From the NCBI GenBank assembly GCA_965230765.1, contig CBDDLR010000002.1, positions 992,001 through 1,056,000 of the forward strand: a stretch of DNA of 64,000 nt. The letters run 5' to 3'. A program made the translations under genes and the position numbers. Source of the stretch: Sunxiuqinia sp965230765 (GTDB lineage Bacteria > Bacteroidota > Bacteroidia > Bacteroidales > Prolixibacteraceae). A model generated the notes under the pieces. That model ran no database searches. It worked only from the letters and a program-made list of their open reading frames with translations, and was not told where the DNA came from. This document shows positions 16,464 through 25,055 of the stretch, one piece after another. How positions within the stretch are numbered: the first letter of the stretch is position 1; each line of letters opens with the position of its first letter.

Positions 16464-17207
16464 TTACTGCTTCTTAAAATAATCTTTGCCTGCATTGCAA
16501 ATCGGGCATTTATATTCTTCGGGCAAATTCTCAAACGGTGTTCCTGGGGGTATTCCGTTAGCCGGATCTCCTTGCTCAGGATCGTATTGAAATCCACAAA
16601 TTTGGCAAACATGTGGCACTGCTTCATCATGCTCCTCTTCTACTCCACCCTTTTTAGCTAAAAGCTCCTGCTCTTCTTTTTTTAGTTCTTCATCAAGCTT
16701 TGTTTTTTCAATGTGTGTTGGTGAGTTTTTGGGCGAAAACATCTTGTATTTTTCCCTGTAATACGCATAGGTCAATGGTTCTTCATCAAGCAGCTGCTCA
16801 CTCTCAACAATTTCACCTATTACTAACCAGTGAGATCCCAAATCAATCTTTTCACGAACTTCACAATCGAACCAGGCAACTGACTCATTTAAAACAATGG
16901 GAGAACCGGTTTTTGATGTGGTTGTTTCAACATCGTTGAATTTATCAAAATCACTCCCTGACATAAACCCAAAGTCACCAATTAATTTTACGTTGATGTC
17001 TTTCCTTAAAACCGAAACTGAAAACGAGCCGGACTGCAAAATGGTATCTGTGCTAATATTTTTCTTATGACAGGAAATTGCTAGTTGTGGTGGTTTTGAA
17101 GTTACCTGAAAAGCAGTATTGGCTATATAACCTGCTTTTTTACCTTCATATACGGATGCAACCAAATACATCCCGTAAGACATTTTATGAAAAGCGTGAA
17201 ATTTCAT
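16464..17207 (-). CDS. Flavin reductase-rubredoxin fusion (high-molecular-weight rubredoxin)
   Basis: The 247-residue protein joins two domains. Residues 1-160 form an FMN-binding flavin-reductase (split-barrel) domain. A charged linker (about 165-195) leads to a rubredoxin domain at 198-247, with iron ligands Cys201, Cys204, Cys234 and Cys237 and the typical YDPEQGDPANGIPPGTPF segment. Proteins of this layout (Hrb of Moorella) pass electrons from NAD(P)H through FMN to Fe(Cys)4 and on to flavodiiron proteins or rubrerythrin, which remove O2, NO or peroxide. No such partner is adjacent. This points to an anaerobe or microaerophile. Confidence 0.9.
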   Translation of the reverse strand: MKFHAFHKMSYGMYLVASVYEGKKAGYIANTAFQVTSKPPQLAISCHKKNISTDTILQSGSFSVSVLRKDINVKLIGDFGFMSGSDFDKFNDVETTTSKTGSPIVLNESVAWFDCEVREKIDLGSHWLVIGEIVESEQLLDEEPLTYAYYREKYKMFSPKNSPTHIEKTKLDEELKKEEQELLAKKGGVEEEHDEAVPHVCQICGFQYDPEQGDPANGIPPGTPFENLPEEYKCPICNAGKDYFKKQ

Positions 17208-17415
17208 CTGTAATCTTTTTAGTTGTTTTATACTTATAAATTTGAATATTTTTTTCGAAAGAATGTATTCAATACAAACTATTTAAAATGACAATTTGCA
17301 TCAGGATTGGTTCAAGATGAGCTTTCTCATGGTTATTATTTGCAAATTTCATGTTCTTTAAAAGTTTGTGTAAGAATATTATTTTTGTTTTGCTGAATAT
17401 TTAAACTTTATAATA

Positions 17416-19098
17416 ATGATGAAACGACTTTTTTCAATTGTTCTTGTAGCAATAATGATTTCAGGACAGGCATTGGCTTGTACTAATTTTCTGGTAACAA
17501 AAGGGGCCTCAACCGATGGTTCAACCATGGTAACTTATGCTGCAGATTCACATACGCTGTATGGTGAATTGTATTACCAGCCAGCCATGGACTATCCGGA
17601 AGGTGCCATGCGAGATATTTACGAGTGGGATACCGGCAAATATTTGGGTAAAATTCCACAAGTTGCACATACGTACAGTGTTGTTGGTAACATGAACGAA
17701 TTTCAGTTAGCGATTGGTGAAACAACCTACGGCGGACGTAAAGAACTTGGCAAACAACCAGGAGCCATTATGGATTATGGAAGCTTGATTTATGTTGCCC
17801 TTCAGCGTGCGAAAACAGCCCGCGAAGCCATTGAGGTAATGACTAATTTGGTTGAAGAACATGGTTATGCCAGTTCTGGCGAGTCGTTTTCAATTGCCGA
17901 CCCAAATGAAGTTTGGCTAATGGAAATGATCGGTAAAGGAGAAGGTGAAAAAGGTGCTGTTTGGGTGGCATTGCGCATTCCAGACGGATACATAAGCGGC
18001 CATGCCAACCAGGCAAGGATTACAACTTTCCCGTTGAATGACGAAGAAAACTGCATCTATGCGAAAGATGTAATTTCATTTGCACGCGAAAAAGGTTGGT
18101 TCGATGGAAAAAATAAAGACTTCAGCTTCTCCGATGTTTACGCACCTGTAGATTTTGGTGGTGCTCGTTTTTGTGAAGCACGTGTTTGGGCCGGATTTAA
18201 TAAAGTAGTTTCCGGAATGGAAGAACATACTGCTTACGCTACGGGACATATTGAGCATGGTGGCGAAAATAATTTTGCAACCAACCGCATGCCATTGTGG
18301 ATTAAGCCAGATGAAAAGGTTTCAGTAAAAGACGTTATGGAAATGATGCGTGACCATTTTCAAGGTACCAAATTGGATATGACGAAAGACCTGGGTGCTG
18401 GCCCTTACAAAAATCCTTATCGTTGGAGAGGTTTAACCTGGCAGGTTGATTCGGTTACTTATTGCAACGAAAGAGCAATTTCAACCCAACAAACGGGCTT
18501 CTCTTTTGTATCGCAAAGCCGCTCTTGGCTACCTGATCCAATTGGTGGAATCCTTTGGTTTGGTGTAGATGACACATACAGTACCTGCTATGCTCCTATG
18601 TATTGCGGAATTACTGAAATTCCTGAATGTTTTGCAGTAGGCAACGGCGATATGCTTACCTATTCTGAAGATGCAGCATTCTGGGTATTCAACAAGGTAA
18701 CAAACCTGGCTTATTTGCGCTACGATTCAATGATCAAGCATGTTCGTGACCTTCAGGCTAAATTAGAAGGGAAGTTTATTGATTACACACCTGCTATTGA
18801 TGCAGCTGCGAAAATGTTGTACGAAAATGAAGGAGCTGATAAAGCACGTGAATTCCTGACCCAGTATTCAGTCAATGAATCAAACAATATGACGGCAACT
18901 TGGGAAAAGCTGTTCCAGTATCTAATGGTGAAGTACATTGATGGAAACATCAAAAAAGAAAAAGATGGTGTTTTTGAGCGCAATGAATATGGATTGCCTG
19001 CCGGTCCAGATCAACCTGGATACCCGGAATGGTGGTACAGGGCAATTGTGAAAAGTACTGGTGATCATTTCAAAGTTATTGGCGGCGCAGGACATTAA
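17416..19098 (+). CDS. C69-family dipeptidase, exported
   Basis: The 560-residue protein begins with a signal peptide ending in GQALA, followed directly by CTNFLVTKGASTDGS. The Cys after the cleavage site is the N-terminal nucleophile of peptidase family C69 (PepD-like). Ntn-hydrolase features, such as EVWLMEMIGKG near residue 170 and the HANQARI segment, follow. It probably cleaves dipeptides in the periplasm or at the outer surface of the inner membrane. Start Met1 or Met2 are both possible. It stands alone; TATTTTTG at 17380-17387 may be its -7 promoter box, although no well-spaced TTTG -33 box was found. Confidence 0.9.
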   Translation: MMKRLFSIVLVAIMISGQALACTNFLVTKGASTDGSTMVTYAADSHTLYGELYYQPAMDYPEGAMRDIYEWDTGKYLGKIPQVAHTYSVVGNMNEFQLAIGETTYGGRKELGKQPGAIMDYGSLIYVALQRAKTAREAIEVMTNLVEEHGYASSGESFSIADPNEVWLMEMIGKGEGEKGAVWVALRIPDGYISGHANQARITTFPLNDEENCIYAKDVISFAREKGWFDGKNKDFSFSDVYAPVDFGGARFCEARVWAGFNKVVSGMEEHTAYATGHIEHGGENNFATNRMPLWIKPDEKVSVKDVMEMMRDHFQGTKLDMTKDLGAGPYKNPYRWRGLTWQVDSVTYCNERAISTQQTGFSFVSQSRSWLPDPIGGILWFGVDDTYSTCYAPMYCGITEIPECFAVGNGDMLTYSEDAAFWVFNKVTNLAYLRYDSMIKHVRDLQAKLEGKFIDYTPAIDAAAKMLYENEGADKAREFLTQYSVNESNNMTATWEKLFQYLMVKYIDGNIKKEKDGVFERNEYGLPAGPDQPGYPEWWYRAIVKSTGDHFKVIGGAGH

Positions 19099-19194
19099 TC
19101 TTTAGAAAGTGAGTAAAGAAGAATTTGAGAAGATAAGAATTGCTTAAATTCTTCTTTAAATACAGCCTTTTCTAAAAAGAAAGCGGTAATATCT

Positions 19195-19224
19195 TTTGTT
19201 AAAACGTATTTATTATTACTTTTG
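19195..19224 (+). promoter_or_regulatory. rplS promoter, Bacteroidota type
   Basis: TTTG at 19195-19198 and TACTTTTG at 19217-19224 are separated by 18 bp. They match the Bacteroidota primary-sigma consensus TTTG-N19-TAnnTTTG. Transcription would begin about 19231 and leave a leader of about 60 nt before rplS. Confidence 0.7.
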
Positions 19225-19247
19225 CGCAAAATTCAGCAATCTCTTAT

Positions 19248-19261
19248 CTGTCAAGTGACAG
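19248..19261 (+). promoter_or_regulatory. Small hairpin in the rplS leader
   Basis: CTGTC-AAGT-GACAG is a perfect 5-bp stem with a 4-nt loop, 28 nt before the rplS start. Ribosomal-protein leaders often carry autoregulatory stem-loops, so an L19 site is possible, but the element is short and the role unproven. Confidence 0.35.
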
Positions 19262-19289
19262 GATAATATTGCCACTAAATAAAAAGAAA

Positions 19290-19637
19290 ATGGATTTAAT
19301 TAAAGTAGCAGAAGACGCATTTGCAGTGGAAAATAAGCTGCCTGCGTTTGGTGCCGGAGACACCATTACTGTTCACTACAAAATTAAAGAAGGAAATAAA
19401 GAACGTATTCAGGATTTCCGCGGTGTAGTGATCCAAGTAAAAGGTGAAGGCAATAAGAAAACTTTTACAGTTAGAAAAATGTCAGGAAACGTTGGCGTTG
19501 AACGTATCTTCCCAATGGACTCACCTTTCATTGATGGTGTTGACATTAACAAAAAAGGTAGTGTTCGCCGTGCACGTATCTATTACTTCCGCGAGCGCAC
19601 TGGTAAAAAAGCAAGAATCAAGGAAAAAAGATTCTAA
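19290..19637 (+). CDS. rplS: 50S ribosomal protein L19
   Basis: The start is the ATG at 19290; a longer frame from a TTG at 19269 is less likely. The 115-residue protein has the L19 pattern: FGAGDTITVHYKIKEGNKER, then QDFRGVVIQVKGEG, VERIFPMDSPFID and the basic tail RARIYYFRERTGKKARIKEK. L19 sits at the interface of the 30S and 50S subunits. It is a single-gene unit with its own promoter and a strong terminator and is not next to trmD or rpsP. Confidence 0.97.
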   Translation: MDLIKVAEDAFAVENKLPAFGAGDTITVHYKIKEGNKERIQDFRGVVIQVKGEGNKKTFTVRKMSGNVGVERIFPMDSPFIDGVDINKKGSVRRARIYYFRERTGKKARIKEKRF

Positions 19638-19656
19638 AAAAATCTCACAAAATAGT

Positions 19657-19686
19657 AAAAGCTCCCAAATCGGGAGCTTTTTTTTT
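19657..19686 (+). terminator. Rho-independent terminator of rplS
   Basis: A 10-bp stem, AAAAGCTCCC with GGGAGCTTTT, and a short loop are followed by a run of T residues, 20 bp after the rplS stop. Confidence 0.92.
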
Positions 19687-19822
19687 GCCCTTCCTTTTGA
19701 AATCACCATTCATGCTGGCATTTCCTTTTCACATTCCTACATTTACTTAAACTTAATTTTAACTACAATTCATATTAAACAAATAACTATGTCCAATATT
19801 TTAAAGCTGAAAGGAGAAATAA

Positions 19823-20422
19823 ATGTTCTGGTATGAAAATGAAGTAAAAGCCCTGGAGGTAAAGAAGCCCAATACCAAAAAAGAAAACACTAAAAAAGTC
19901 GTTTTTTATGGTAGTTCTTCGTTGCGTTTATGGGAAACATTAAAAGAAGACTTTTTAAATTACACAATTGAAAATCAAAGCTTTGGGGGATCAACACTAG
20001 CTGCTTGCTGTTGGTTTTTCAAACGATTAATACCTCAACACAAGCCCGATGTACTGGTAATTTACGCTGGCGACAATGACCTTGGCGATGGGCGCCATCC
20101 GGAAGAAGTATTCTTTATGTTCAAATGCATGATGGATTTAATTAAGGATATGAATAATCAAATCCCCGTTGCTTTTATATCCGTTAAGCCTTCGCCAACA
20201 AGGGAACACCTAAAAAAATCGATCGAATTTACCAACAAAATTATAAAAGAAGAAATTGACAAAAATTATCCATTCTGCACTTATGTAAATGTGTATGACC
20301 CTATGATAAAAAATGATGTTGCTGAATGGGAGTACTTTGAACCAGATGGACTTCATTTATCTAAAAAAGGGTATGAAGTCTGGAAAAAGGTACTGGAGAA
20401 AGAATTTTTTGAAAAGCTATAA
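19823..20422 (+). CDS. SGNH/GDSL-family hydrolase
   Basis: The 199-residue protein has all four SGNH blocks: nucleophile Ser32 in VFYGSSSLRLW, the Gly of NQSFGGS (about residue 55), Asn85 in YAGDNDL, and Asp175 with His178 in EPDGLHLSKKGY. No signal peptide is seen, so it acts in the cytosol on an ester or acyl substrate that cannot be named. It is followed 39 bp later by another esterase-like gene in the same direction, suggesting a small hydrolase operon. Confidence 0.88.
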   Translation: MFWYENEVKALEVKKPNTKKENTKKVVFYGSSSLRLWETLKEDFLNYTIENQSFGGSTLAACCWFFKRLIPQHKPDVLVIYAGDNDLGDGRHPEEVFFMFKCMMDLIKDMNNQIPVAFISVKPSPTREHLKKSIEFTNKIIKEEIDKNYPFCTYVNVYDPMIKNDVAEWEYFEPDGLHLSKKGYEVWKKVLEKEFFEKL

Positions 20423-20461
20423 TGTAAGAGTTTCAATAACAAACACAAATTCACTTTAGCC

Positions 20462-21190
20462 ATGAATCGCGAATACCACAAATGGTTTAGTCCAAATCTT
20501 CAACGTGATATGGAACTAATGATTTACGGGCATTCAGGAGCTCGGGTATTGCTCTTCCCTACCCGTACTGCGCGTTTTTACGATTACGAAAATTGGCGAA
20601 TAATTCAATCCATTCAACATTTCATTGAAAATGGTTGGCTTCAAGTCTATGCATTGGACAGCATCGATCAGGAAAGCTTTTATTGCTTCTGGGCACACCC
20701 TTATGGGCGGATAAACAGGCATATTCAATATGAAAATTACGTTATCAATGAAGTATTGCCATTAACAAGACAAAAGAATTTAAATATGTGCCTGATGTCT
20801 GTTGGGTGCAGCATGGGCGCTTTCCATGCAATGAACATTGCTTTACGCCACCCTCACCTATTTGGAAAAGTTGTGGCTTTGAGTGGCAGATATGATTTAA
20901 CACAACATTACGGAATGTTTGAAGACTTGTTAAGTGGATATTATGATCAAAATGTTTACTACAATCAGCCCATACACTACATGCCAAATATGCAGGAAAG
21001 TGATCAGCTAAACAAAATAAGAAAGCTCGACATCACTTTTACGATTGGAAAAGAAGACGTATTTTTAGAAAATAACAAAGCCTTCAGCAACATTTTATGG
21101 AACAAAGGAGTATGGCATGCTTTTCATGAATGGGATGGATTAGCTCACAGTGCAAGGTATTGGCGACAAATGCTACCAATGTATTTATAA
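20462..21190 (+). CDS. Esterase-like alpha/beta-hydrolase
   Basis: The 242-residue protein has the nucleophile elbow VGCSMGAFHAM with Ser117, a preceding strand VLLFPTRTARFYDYEN that would form the oxyanion-hole side, and a C-terminal WHAFHEWDGLAHSARYW segment that offers the catalytic His. It resembles the putative esterase family that includes esterase D. No signal peptide is present, so it is cytosolic. The substrate is unknown. It probably shares a transcript with the SGNH hydrolase. Confidence 0.82.
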   Translation: MNREYHKWFSPNLQRDMELMIYGHSGARVLLFPTRTARFYDYENWRIIQSIQHFIENGWLQVYALDSIDQESFYCFWAHPYGRINRHIQYENYVINEVLPLTRQKNLNMCLMSVGCSMGAFHAMNIALRHPHLFGKVVALSGRYDLTQHYGMFEDLLSGYYDQNVYYNQPIHYMPNMQESDQLNKIRKLDITFTIGKEDVFLENNKAFSNILWNKGVWHAFHEWDGLAHSARYWRQMLPMYL

Positions 21191-21251
21191 ACCTTTAAAC
21201 AAAAAGCACCCAAAACTTCAGTTTTAAGTGCTTTAATTTAATTCCTTGAAG

Positions 21252-21325
21252 TACCCCGGACGGGATTCGAACCCATGACCCACAGCTTAGAAGGCTGTTG
21301 CTCTATCCAGCTGAGCTACCGGGGC
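21252..21325 (-). tRNA. tRNA-Arg (anticodon TCT)
   Basis: The 74-nt minus-strand gene folds as a cloverleaf. The acceptor GCCCCGG pairs with CCGGGGT (a G-U pair at the end), the D-arm contains TAGCTCAGCTGGATAGAGC, the anticodon loop CTTCTAA reads TCT, and the T-arm has GGGTTCGAATCCC. No CCA is encoded. It lies between the esterase and an MFS gene and is not associated with any integrase. Confidence 0.97.
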
Positions 21326-21396
21326 ATCCTTTAAGCGGTTGCAAAGATAAAAAAATATCAAAAAACCACTTAAACTTTTTTCTATTTTTGCAGCTC

Positions 21397-22563
21397 ATGA
21401 AAAAAATACCCGAAAATATTCTCAGCCTTTACCTGATCAAAATTGCCAAATGGTTCAATTTGGTAATGCCTGTGGTGGTTATTTTCTATCAGGATAATGG
21501 ATTGAGCATGCAGGACATTTTCATGCTAAAGTCGATCTATTCCATTGCAATGGTCGTTATGGAAATCCCTTCCGGTTATTTAGCCGATGTATGGGGGCGA
21601 AAGAAAACATTGCTAATGGGTGCTGTACTTGGCTCAGCAGGCTTTTGCATGTATAGTTTCTCTTACGGATTTTGGGCATTTGCACTTGCAGAAATTGTTT
21701 TAGGTGTTGGGTACAGTTTTGTTTCAGGTGCAGATTCAGCCATTCTATACGATTCCCTCAAAGTAAAGAAATTGGAAAAAGAATACATCAAGCACGAAGG
21801 GTGGATCACCTCTGCTGGGAATTTTTCAGAGGCAATTGCTGGCGTAATTGGCGGATTAATTGCAACCATCAGCTTAAGATTCCCGTTTTTTGTTCAGTTT
21901 GGTGTAGCATCAATTGCCATTCCGGCAGCATTGTTTTTAAAAGAACCAAAACTACATGCAGAAAAAGTTGTTCAAAGTTTCCAGTCAATATTGGAGACCG
22001 TAAAAAACACATTTACCCATCCACTTCTGCGGGCTGCTGTTTTAACATCTTCTTTTACCGGAACAGCATCGTTAACATTTGCGTGGTTTGTCCAGCCCTA
22101 TTTTCAGGAAGCGGGTTTGCCATTGGCATTATTTGGATTAATGTGGACACTGCTCAACCTATCAGTTGGGCTATCATCCATGTTTTCATATAAAGTAGAA
22201 AGAAAGCTTGGTCAAAAGTATTCGCTGTTGGCAATTGTTGTCCTGCTAAGCCTAGGGTATTTTTTATCGGCAATGAAAGTCAGCTTGATTGGAATTAGCT
22301 TCTTGTTTTTCTTTTACTTGGTCAGGGGCGTTGCTCATCCAATACTGAAAGATTACATCAATCAATACACAGATGCACAGGTGCGAGCTACTATTCTTTC
22401 TGTTCGCAGCTTCATTATTCGAATAAACTTTGCCATTATTGGTCCTGTCCTTGGTTACATCACAGACCACTTCAGCTTAAAAATTGCCTTACTGCTAACT
22501 GGAGTAGGATACCTGTTAAGTGGCATGATCAGTATGATCCCGTTTTTAAAGAAAACCAGCTAA
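21397..22563 (+). CDS. MFS transporter
   Basis: The ATG at 21397 gives 388 residues; an upstream TTG frame overlaps the tRNA gene and is not credible. The protein has about 12 hydrophobic segments and the major-facilitator loop motif between helices 2 and 3 in SGYLADVWGRKKTLLMG. It is an inner-membrane exporter or importer of unknown substrate, similar to drug/proton antiporter-like members. TATTTTTG at 21383-21390 fits a -7 box only 7 bp before the start codon, so the message may be nearly leaderless if that box is used. Confidence 0.85.
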   Translation: MKKIPENILSLYLIKIAKWFNLVMPVVVIFYQDNGLSMQDIFMLKSIYSIAMVVMEIPSGYLADVWGRKKTLLMGAVLGSAGFCMYSFSYGFWAFALAEIVLGVGYSFVSGADSAILYDSLKVKKLEKEYIKHEGWITSAGNFSEAIAGVIGGLIATISLRFPFFVQFGVASIAIPAALFLKEPKLHAEKVVQSFQSILETVKNTFTHPLLRAAVLTSSFTGTASLTFAWFVQPYFQEAGLPLALFGLMWTLLNLSVGLSSMFSYKVERKLGQKYSLLAIVVLLSLGYFLSAMKVSLIGISFLFFFYLVRGVAHPILKDYINQYTDAQVRATILSVRSFIIRINFAIIGPVLGYITDHFSLKIALLLTGVGYLLSGMISMIPFLKKTS

Positions 22564-22565
22564 GC

Positions 22566-22991
22566 CTATTTAGTTGTTGGCAAGCCCATCTTTGTAAACA
22601 CTTCATCAACAGGCTCCCAAAGTTCTATTTTGTTTCCATCATCATCCATTATATGAACAAATTTCCCGTATTCGTATTCTTCAATCTCATCCACTATTTT
22701 AACACCGTTTTTCTTTAATTTTTCTACAAGCCCCACAATGTTCTGGACGCGATAATTAATCATGAACTCTTTTTCAGAAGGATTAAAGTAGTCAGTATTA
22801 TCACTGAATGGGCTCCAGTTCAAATAATTAATTTCATCCGGACGATGGGCATTTCTAAACTCAAACGGTGAGCCATACTCATTGGTTGCCAATCCAAGAT
22901 TTTTACTATACCATTCTTTAGTTTTTTGCGGGTCACTTGTTTTAAAGAAAACACCTCCAATACCAGTCACTTTGGGCGTTTGATCATCCAT
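22566..22991 (-). CDS. VOC-family (glyoxalase-like) protein
   Basis: The 141-residue protein is a single vicinal-oxygen-chelate unit: TGIGGVFFKTSDPQKTKEWY at the start, the NLGL and FEFRNAH strands in the middle, and HIMDDDGNKIELWEP at the end with the metal-ligand Glu. Such proteins bind a divalent metal and act as glyoxalases, dioxygenases or resistance proteins. The substrate is unknown. Its stop lies 2 bp from that of the convergent MFS gene. Confidence 0.85.
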   Translation of the reverse strand: MDDQTPKVTGIGGVFFKTSDPQKTKEWYSKNLGLATNEYGSPFEFRNAHRPDEINYLNWSPFSDNTDYFNPSEKEFMINYRVQNIVGLVEKLKKNGVKIVDEIEEYEYGKFVHIMDDDGNKIELWEPVDEVFTKMGLPTTK

Positions 22992-23023
22992 TATCTATTA
23001 TTTTTTTGATTATAAAAACTTCC

Positions 23024-23707
23024 CTACAGCTTCAAATACCAACTAATGCTTATCCAGAAATTATTCCGGGCTGCTCCCTGAATGATTGAATCGAGCCTGT
23101 AATCAAGGCCAAACTCAAGCTTATTTATGTCGTCAAAAACATATCCAAGCATTGGTGCCAAACGGATTTCCAAATCAAGTTCACCCTCATCAAAACTATT
23201 CAGGTATTCATTGTTAATTTTCAGATAAAGTTCCTTTACATCAACCGCTTCACCGTTTAAAGGCAATTCCATAGTCATTCGATAACGAAAACGAAATTTA
23301 TCCAATTCTTGTTCAACAAAAGCCTGATCGGCAGCCAAACGATAGGCCATGCGGAAATTTTGATATGCACGAACCATTACGTACTGAAAAATGAAATAGT
23401 GGACATACTGCTCATCTCTTGATCGCAACTGATACCCACCTGCAATCCGATTATTAAACCCGGTTCTTTTTGAGGCAAGTACAGAAAAGTCAGACAAAAG
23501 ATAATCAAAACCTACATTCTTTGATGCTCCAAAATTTCCTTGTTGAACCAGCTGACGAGATTGCCACTTGAGGTTTATCGCCCAATCTTTTCCAATGTTT
23601 TTATTGAAATTAACAGTAGGCATCGTACCAAACCGATAGTCTTGCGCAGAACTTACTACTACGATAAAACACAAACAAATAATATTGAAGAACCTCTTAA
23701 AATTCAA
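23024..23707 (-). CDS. DUF2490 outer-membrane protein
   Basis: The 227-residue protein has a signal peptide ending near SSAQDYRF and a set of short amphipathic strands (for example WAINLKWQSRQLVQQG and KFRFRYRMTMELPL) ending in FWISISWYLKL, as in small outer-membrane beta-barrels. It matches the pattern of DUF2490, whose function is unknown. Its start overlaps the end of the next gene upstream by 11 bp, so the two are co-translated. Confidence 0.75.
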   Translation of the reverse strand: MNFKRFFNIICLCFIVVVSSAQDYRFGTMPTVNFNKNIGKDWAINLKWQSRQLVQQGNFGASKNVGFDYLLSDFSVLASKRTGFNNRIAGGYQLRSRDEQYVHYFIFQYVMVRAYQNFRMAYRLAADQAFVEQELDKFRFRYRMTMELPLNGEAVDVKELYLKINNEYLNSFDEGELDLEIRLAPMLGYVFDDINKLEFGLDYRLDSIIQGAARNNFWISISWYLKL

Positions 23708-24296
23708 GATTGTCGGAATTTTTTAAAACGATTTCCGAAGACTTTTGGAAATCCCCTTTTTCAGTGAATGTAAACTCGTATAGCTTTGTTGCTCTTTCTT
23801 TTTTCCCTCTTACCACAATTTCATAATTCAACGTAAGCGACTGTGCTTCAAATTTGCTCAAAACCAATTGTTGTAAATCTTCTCGTTCACCTAAATACTG
23901 AACCTGAATTTTATTAACTCTGTAATGATCAAACGAAGACTCAAAGAATCCTGCAATCTTCTGTTGAATAGGATTGTCCAGTTTCTGGAAATCAGTTGCT
24001 ATTTCAACATCCTGTATATTTCCAAGGGTGTCAAATTCAACACTGAAGTTCTCCTTGTTAACTATAAACTTCGCTTCATAGGAATTCCCCGTGAAGTTTT
24101 CTTCGTAGTACCACTTTATTTTTCCGGGAATTTTCAACGAATCGATAAATGACTTTGCCCCTACAACCACATGTTCTGCCCTAACACGACTTTCTTTCTC
24201 GTATTTCAGTTGACAAAATGATTCAGTTGGGATCAACAAAACCAAAACAACAACAGATAATATTTTGGCAATATTTTGAAATTGAAACATATTCAT
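23697..24296 (-). CDS. Exported PepSY-like protein of unknown function
   Basis: A signal peptide of the form FQNIAKILSVVVLVLLIPTE precedes a body of about 170 residues with two similar halves, each with an FxVE/YE strand pattern such as KFIVNKENFSVEFDTLGNI. This resembles the small PepSY-like (beta-lactamase-inhibitor-like) fold common in Bacteroidota periplasmic proteins. The likely start is Met8 of the longer frame (24296), ahead of the signal peptide; 24317 and 24290 are alternatives. It overlaps the DUF2490 gene. No function is known. Confidence 0.65.
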   Translation of the reverse strand: MNMFQFQNIAKILSVVVLVLLIPTESFCQLKYEKESRVRAEHVVVGAKSFIDSLKIPGKIKWYYEENFTGNSYEAKFIVNKENFSVEFDTLGNIQDVEIATDFQKLDNPIQQKIAGFFESSFDHYRVNKIQVQYLGEREDLQQLVLSKFEAQSLTLNYEIVVRGKKERATKLYEFTFTEKGDFQKSSEIVLKNSDNLEF

Positions 24297-24392
24297 TCCA
24301 CTTAATAGTTTTACCAAGATATAAAAACCGGGAAGAAAAAGAATTAAACTTATTCGAATTGTTTTCTAAATTTGGGAAACAAATCAGTCATT

Positions 24393-25001
24393 ATGATCAA
24401 GGAAGCTTGTGTTGAGAATTATCTGGAAGCAATTGCAGCCCAAAAAAACGGGGCAAACAGAATCGAGTTATGTGAAAACCTTATTGTGGGTGGCACTACC
24501 CCATCCTTTGGAACCATTAAACATTGCAAGCTAAACCTGGACATTCCGGTTTTTGTGATAATCAGGCCACGTGGAGGAAACTTTGTTTATTCCAGCGAAG
24601 AGCTGGAAATCATGAAAAGCGATATTGAAATTTGCAAAACGCTTAATGTTGATGGAATTGTGCTGGGGATTTTAACTGTTGACAACTGTGTGAACATTGA
24701 GCAAACCAAGGAATTAATAAACCTGGCAAAACCTTTGCCTGTAACGTTCCACAAAGCGTTTGACGAGAGCAACGATCCTCTTCAGGCACTTGAAGATATC
24801 ATTGATTGTGGTGCAGCCCGTATACTAACTTCAGGAACAAAACCTACCGCCAAAGAAGGGGTTGACATACTGAACAAAATCATTAAAAAAGCAGAGGAAA
24901 AAATAATAATTGTTGCTGCGGGCAAAGTTACTTCAGAAAACCTGCAACAACTTTTAACAGAAATCCATACGGATGAATTTCACGGCAGAAAAATTGTATA
25001 A
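24393..25001 (+). CDS. cutC: CutC family protein
   Basis: The ATG at 24393 begins MIKEACVENYLEAIAAQKNG, the usual CutC N-terminus; a TTG start 21 bp upstream is less likely. The 202-residue protein carries the conserved NRIELCENLIVGGTTPS, VIIRPRGGNFVYS, VTFHKAFDES and ILTSGTKPTA segments of this TIM-barrel family and ends in EFHGRKIV. CutC was linked to copper tolerance, but its enzymatic role is uncertain. It ends 40-odd residues earlier than E. coli CutC, after the last conserved motif. TAAATTTG at 24367-24374 may be its -7 box. Confidence 0.92.
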   Translation: MIKEACVENYLEAIAAQKNGANRIELCENLIVGGTTPSFGTIKHCKLNLDIPVFVIIRPRGGNFVYSSEELEIMKSDIEICKTLNVDGIVLGILTVDNCVNIEQTKELINLAKPLPVTFHKAFDESNDPLQALEDIIDCGAARILTSGTKPTAKEGVDILNKIIKKAEEKIIIVAAGKVTSENLQQLLTEIHTDEFHGRKIV

Positions 25002-25030
25002 AAAAAGCCATCCCGAATTTTCGAAATGGC
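25000..25030 (-). terminator. Rho-independent terminator of rho
   Basis: On the minus strand, a GCCAT/ATGGC stem (25026-25030 with 25007-25011) with a partly paired inner loop is followed by a run of T residues (25006-25000). It lies 26 bp past the rho stop and also overlaps the end of the convergent cutC. Confidence 0.72.
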
Positions 25031-25055
25031 CCTCTATAATTACTGTTTATGTCTT

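Noticed and set aside
21252..21325. tRNA-Arg as an attachment site for an integrated element
   Set aside because: No integrase and no repeat of the tRNA 3' end was seen nearby.
24393..25001. cutC as a truncated gene
   Set aside because: It is shorter than the E. coli protein, but all conserved motifs are present and it ends after the HGRKIV segment as in other Bacteroidota members, so it is probably complete.
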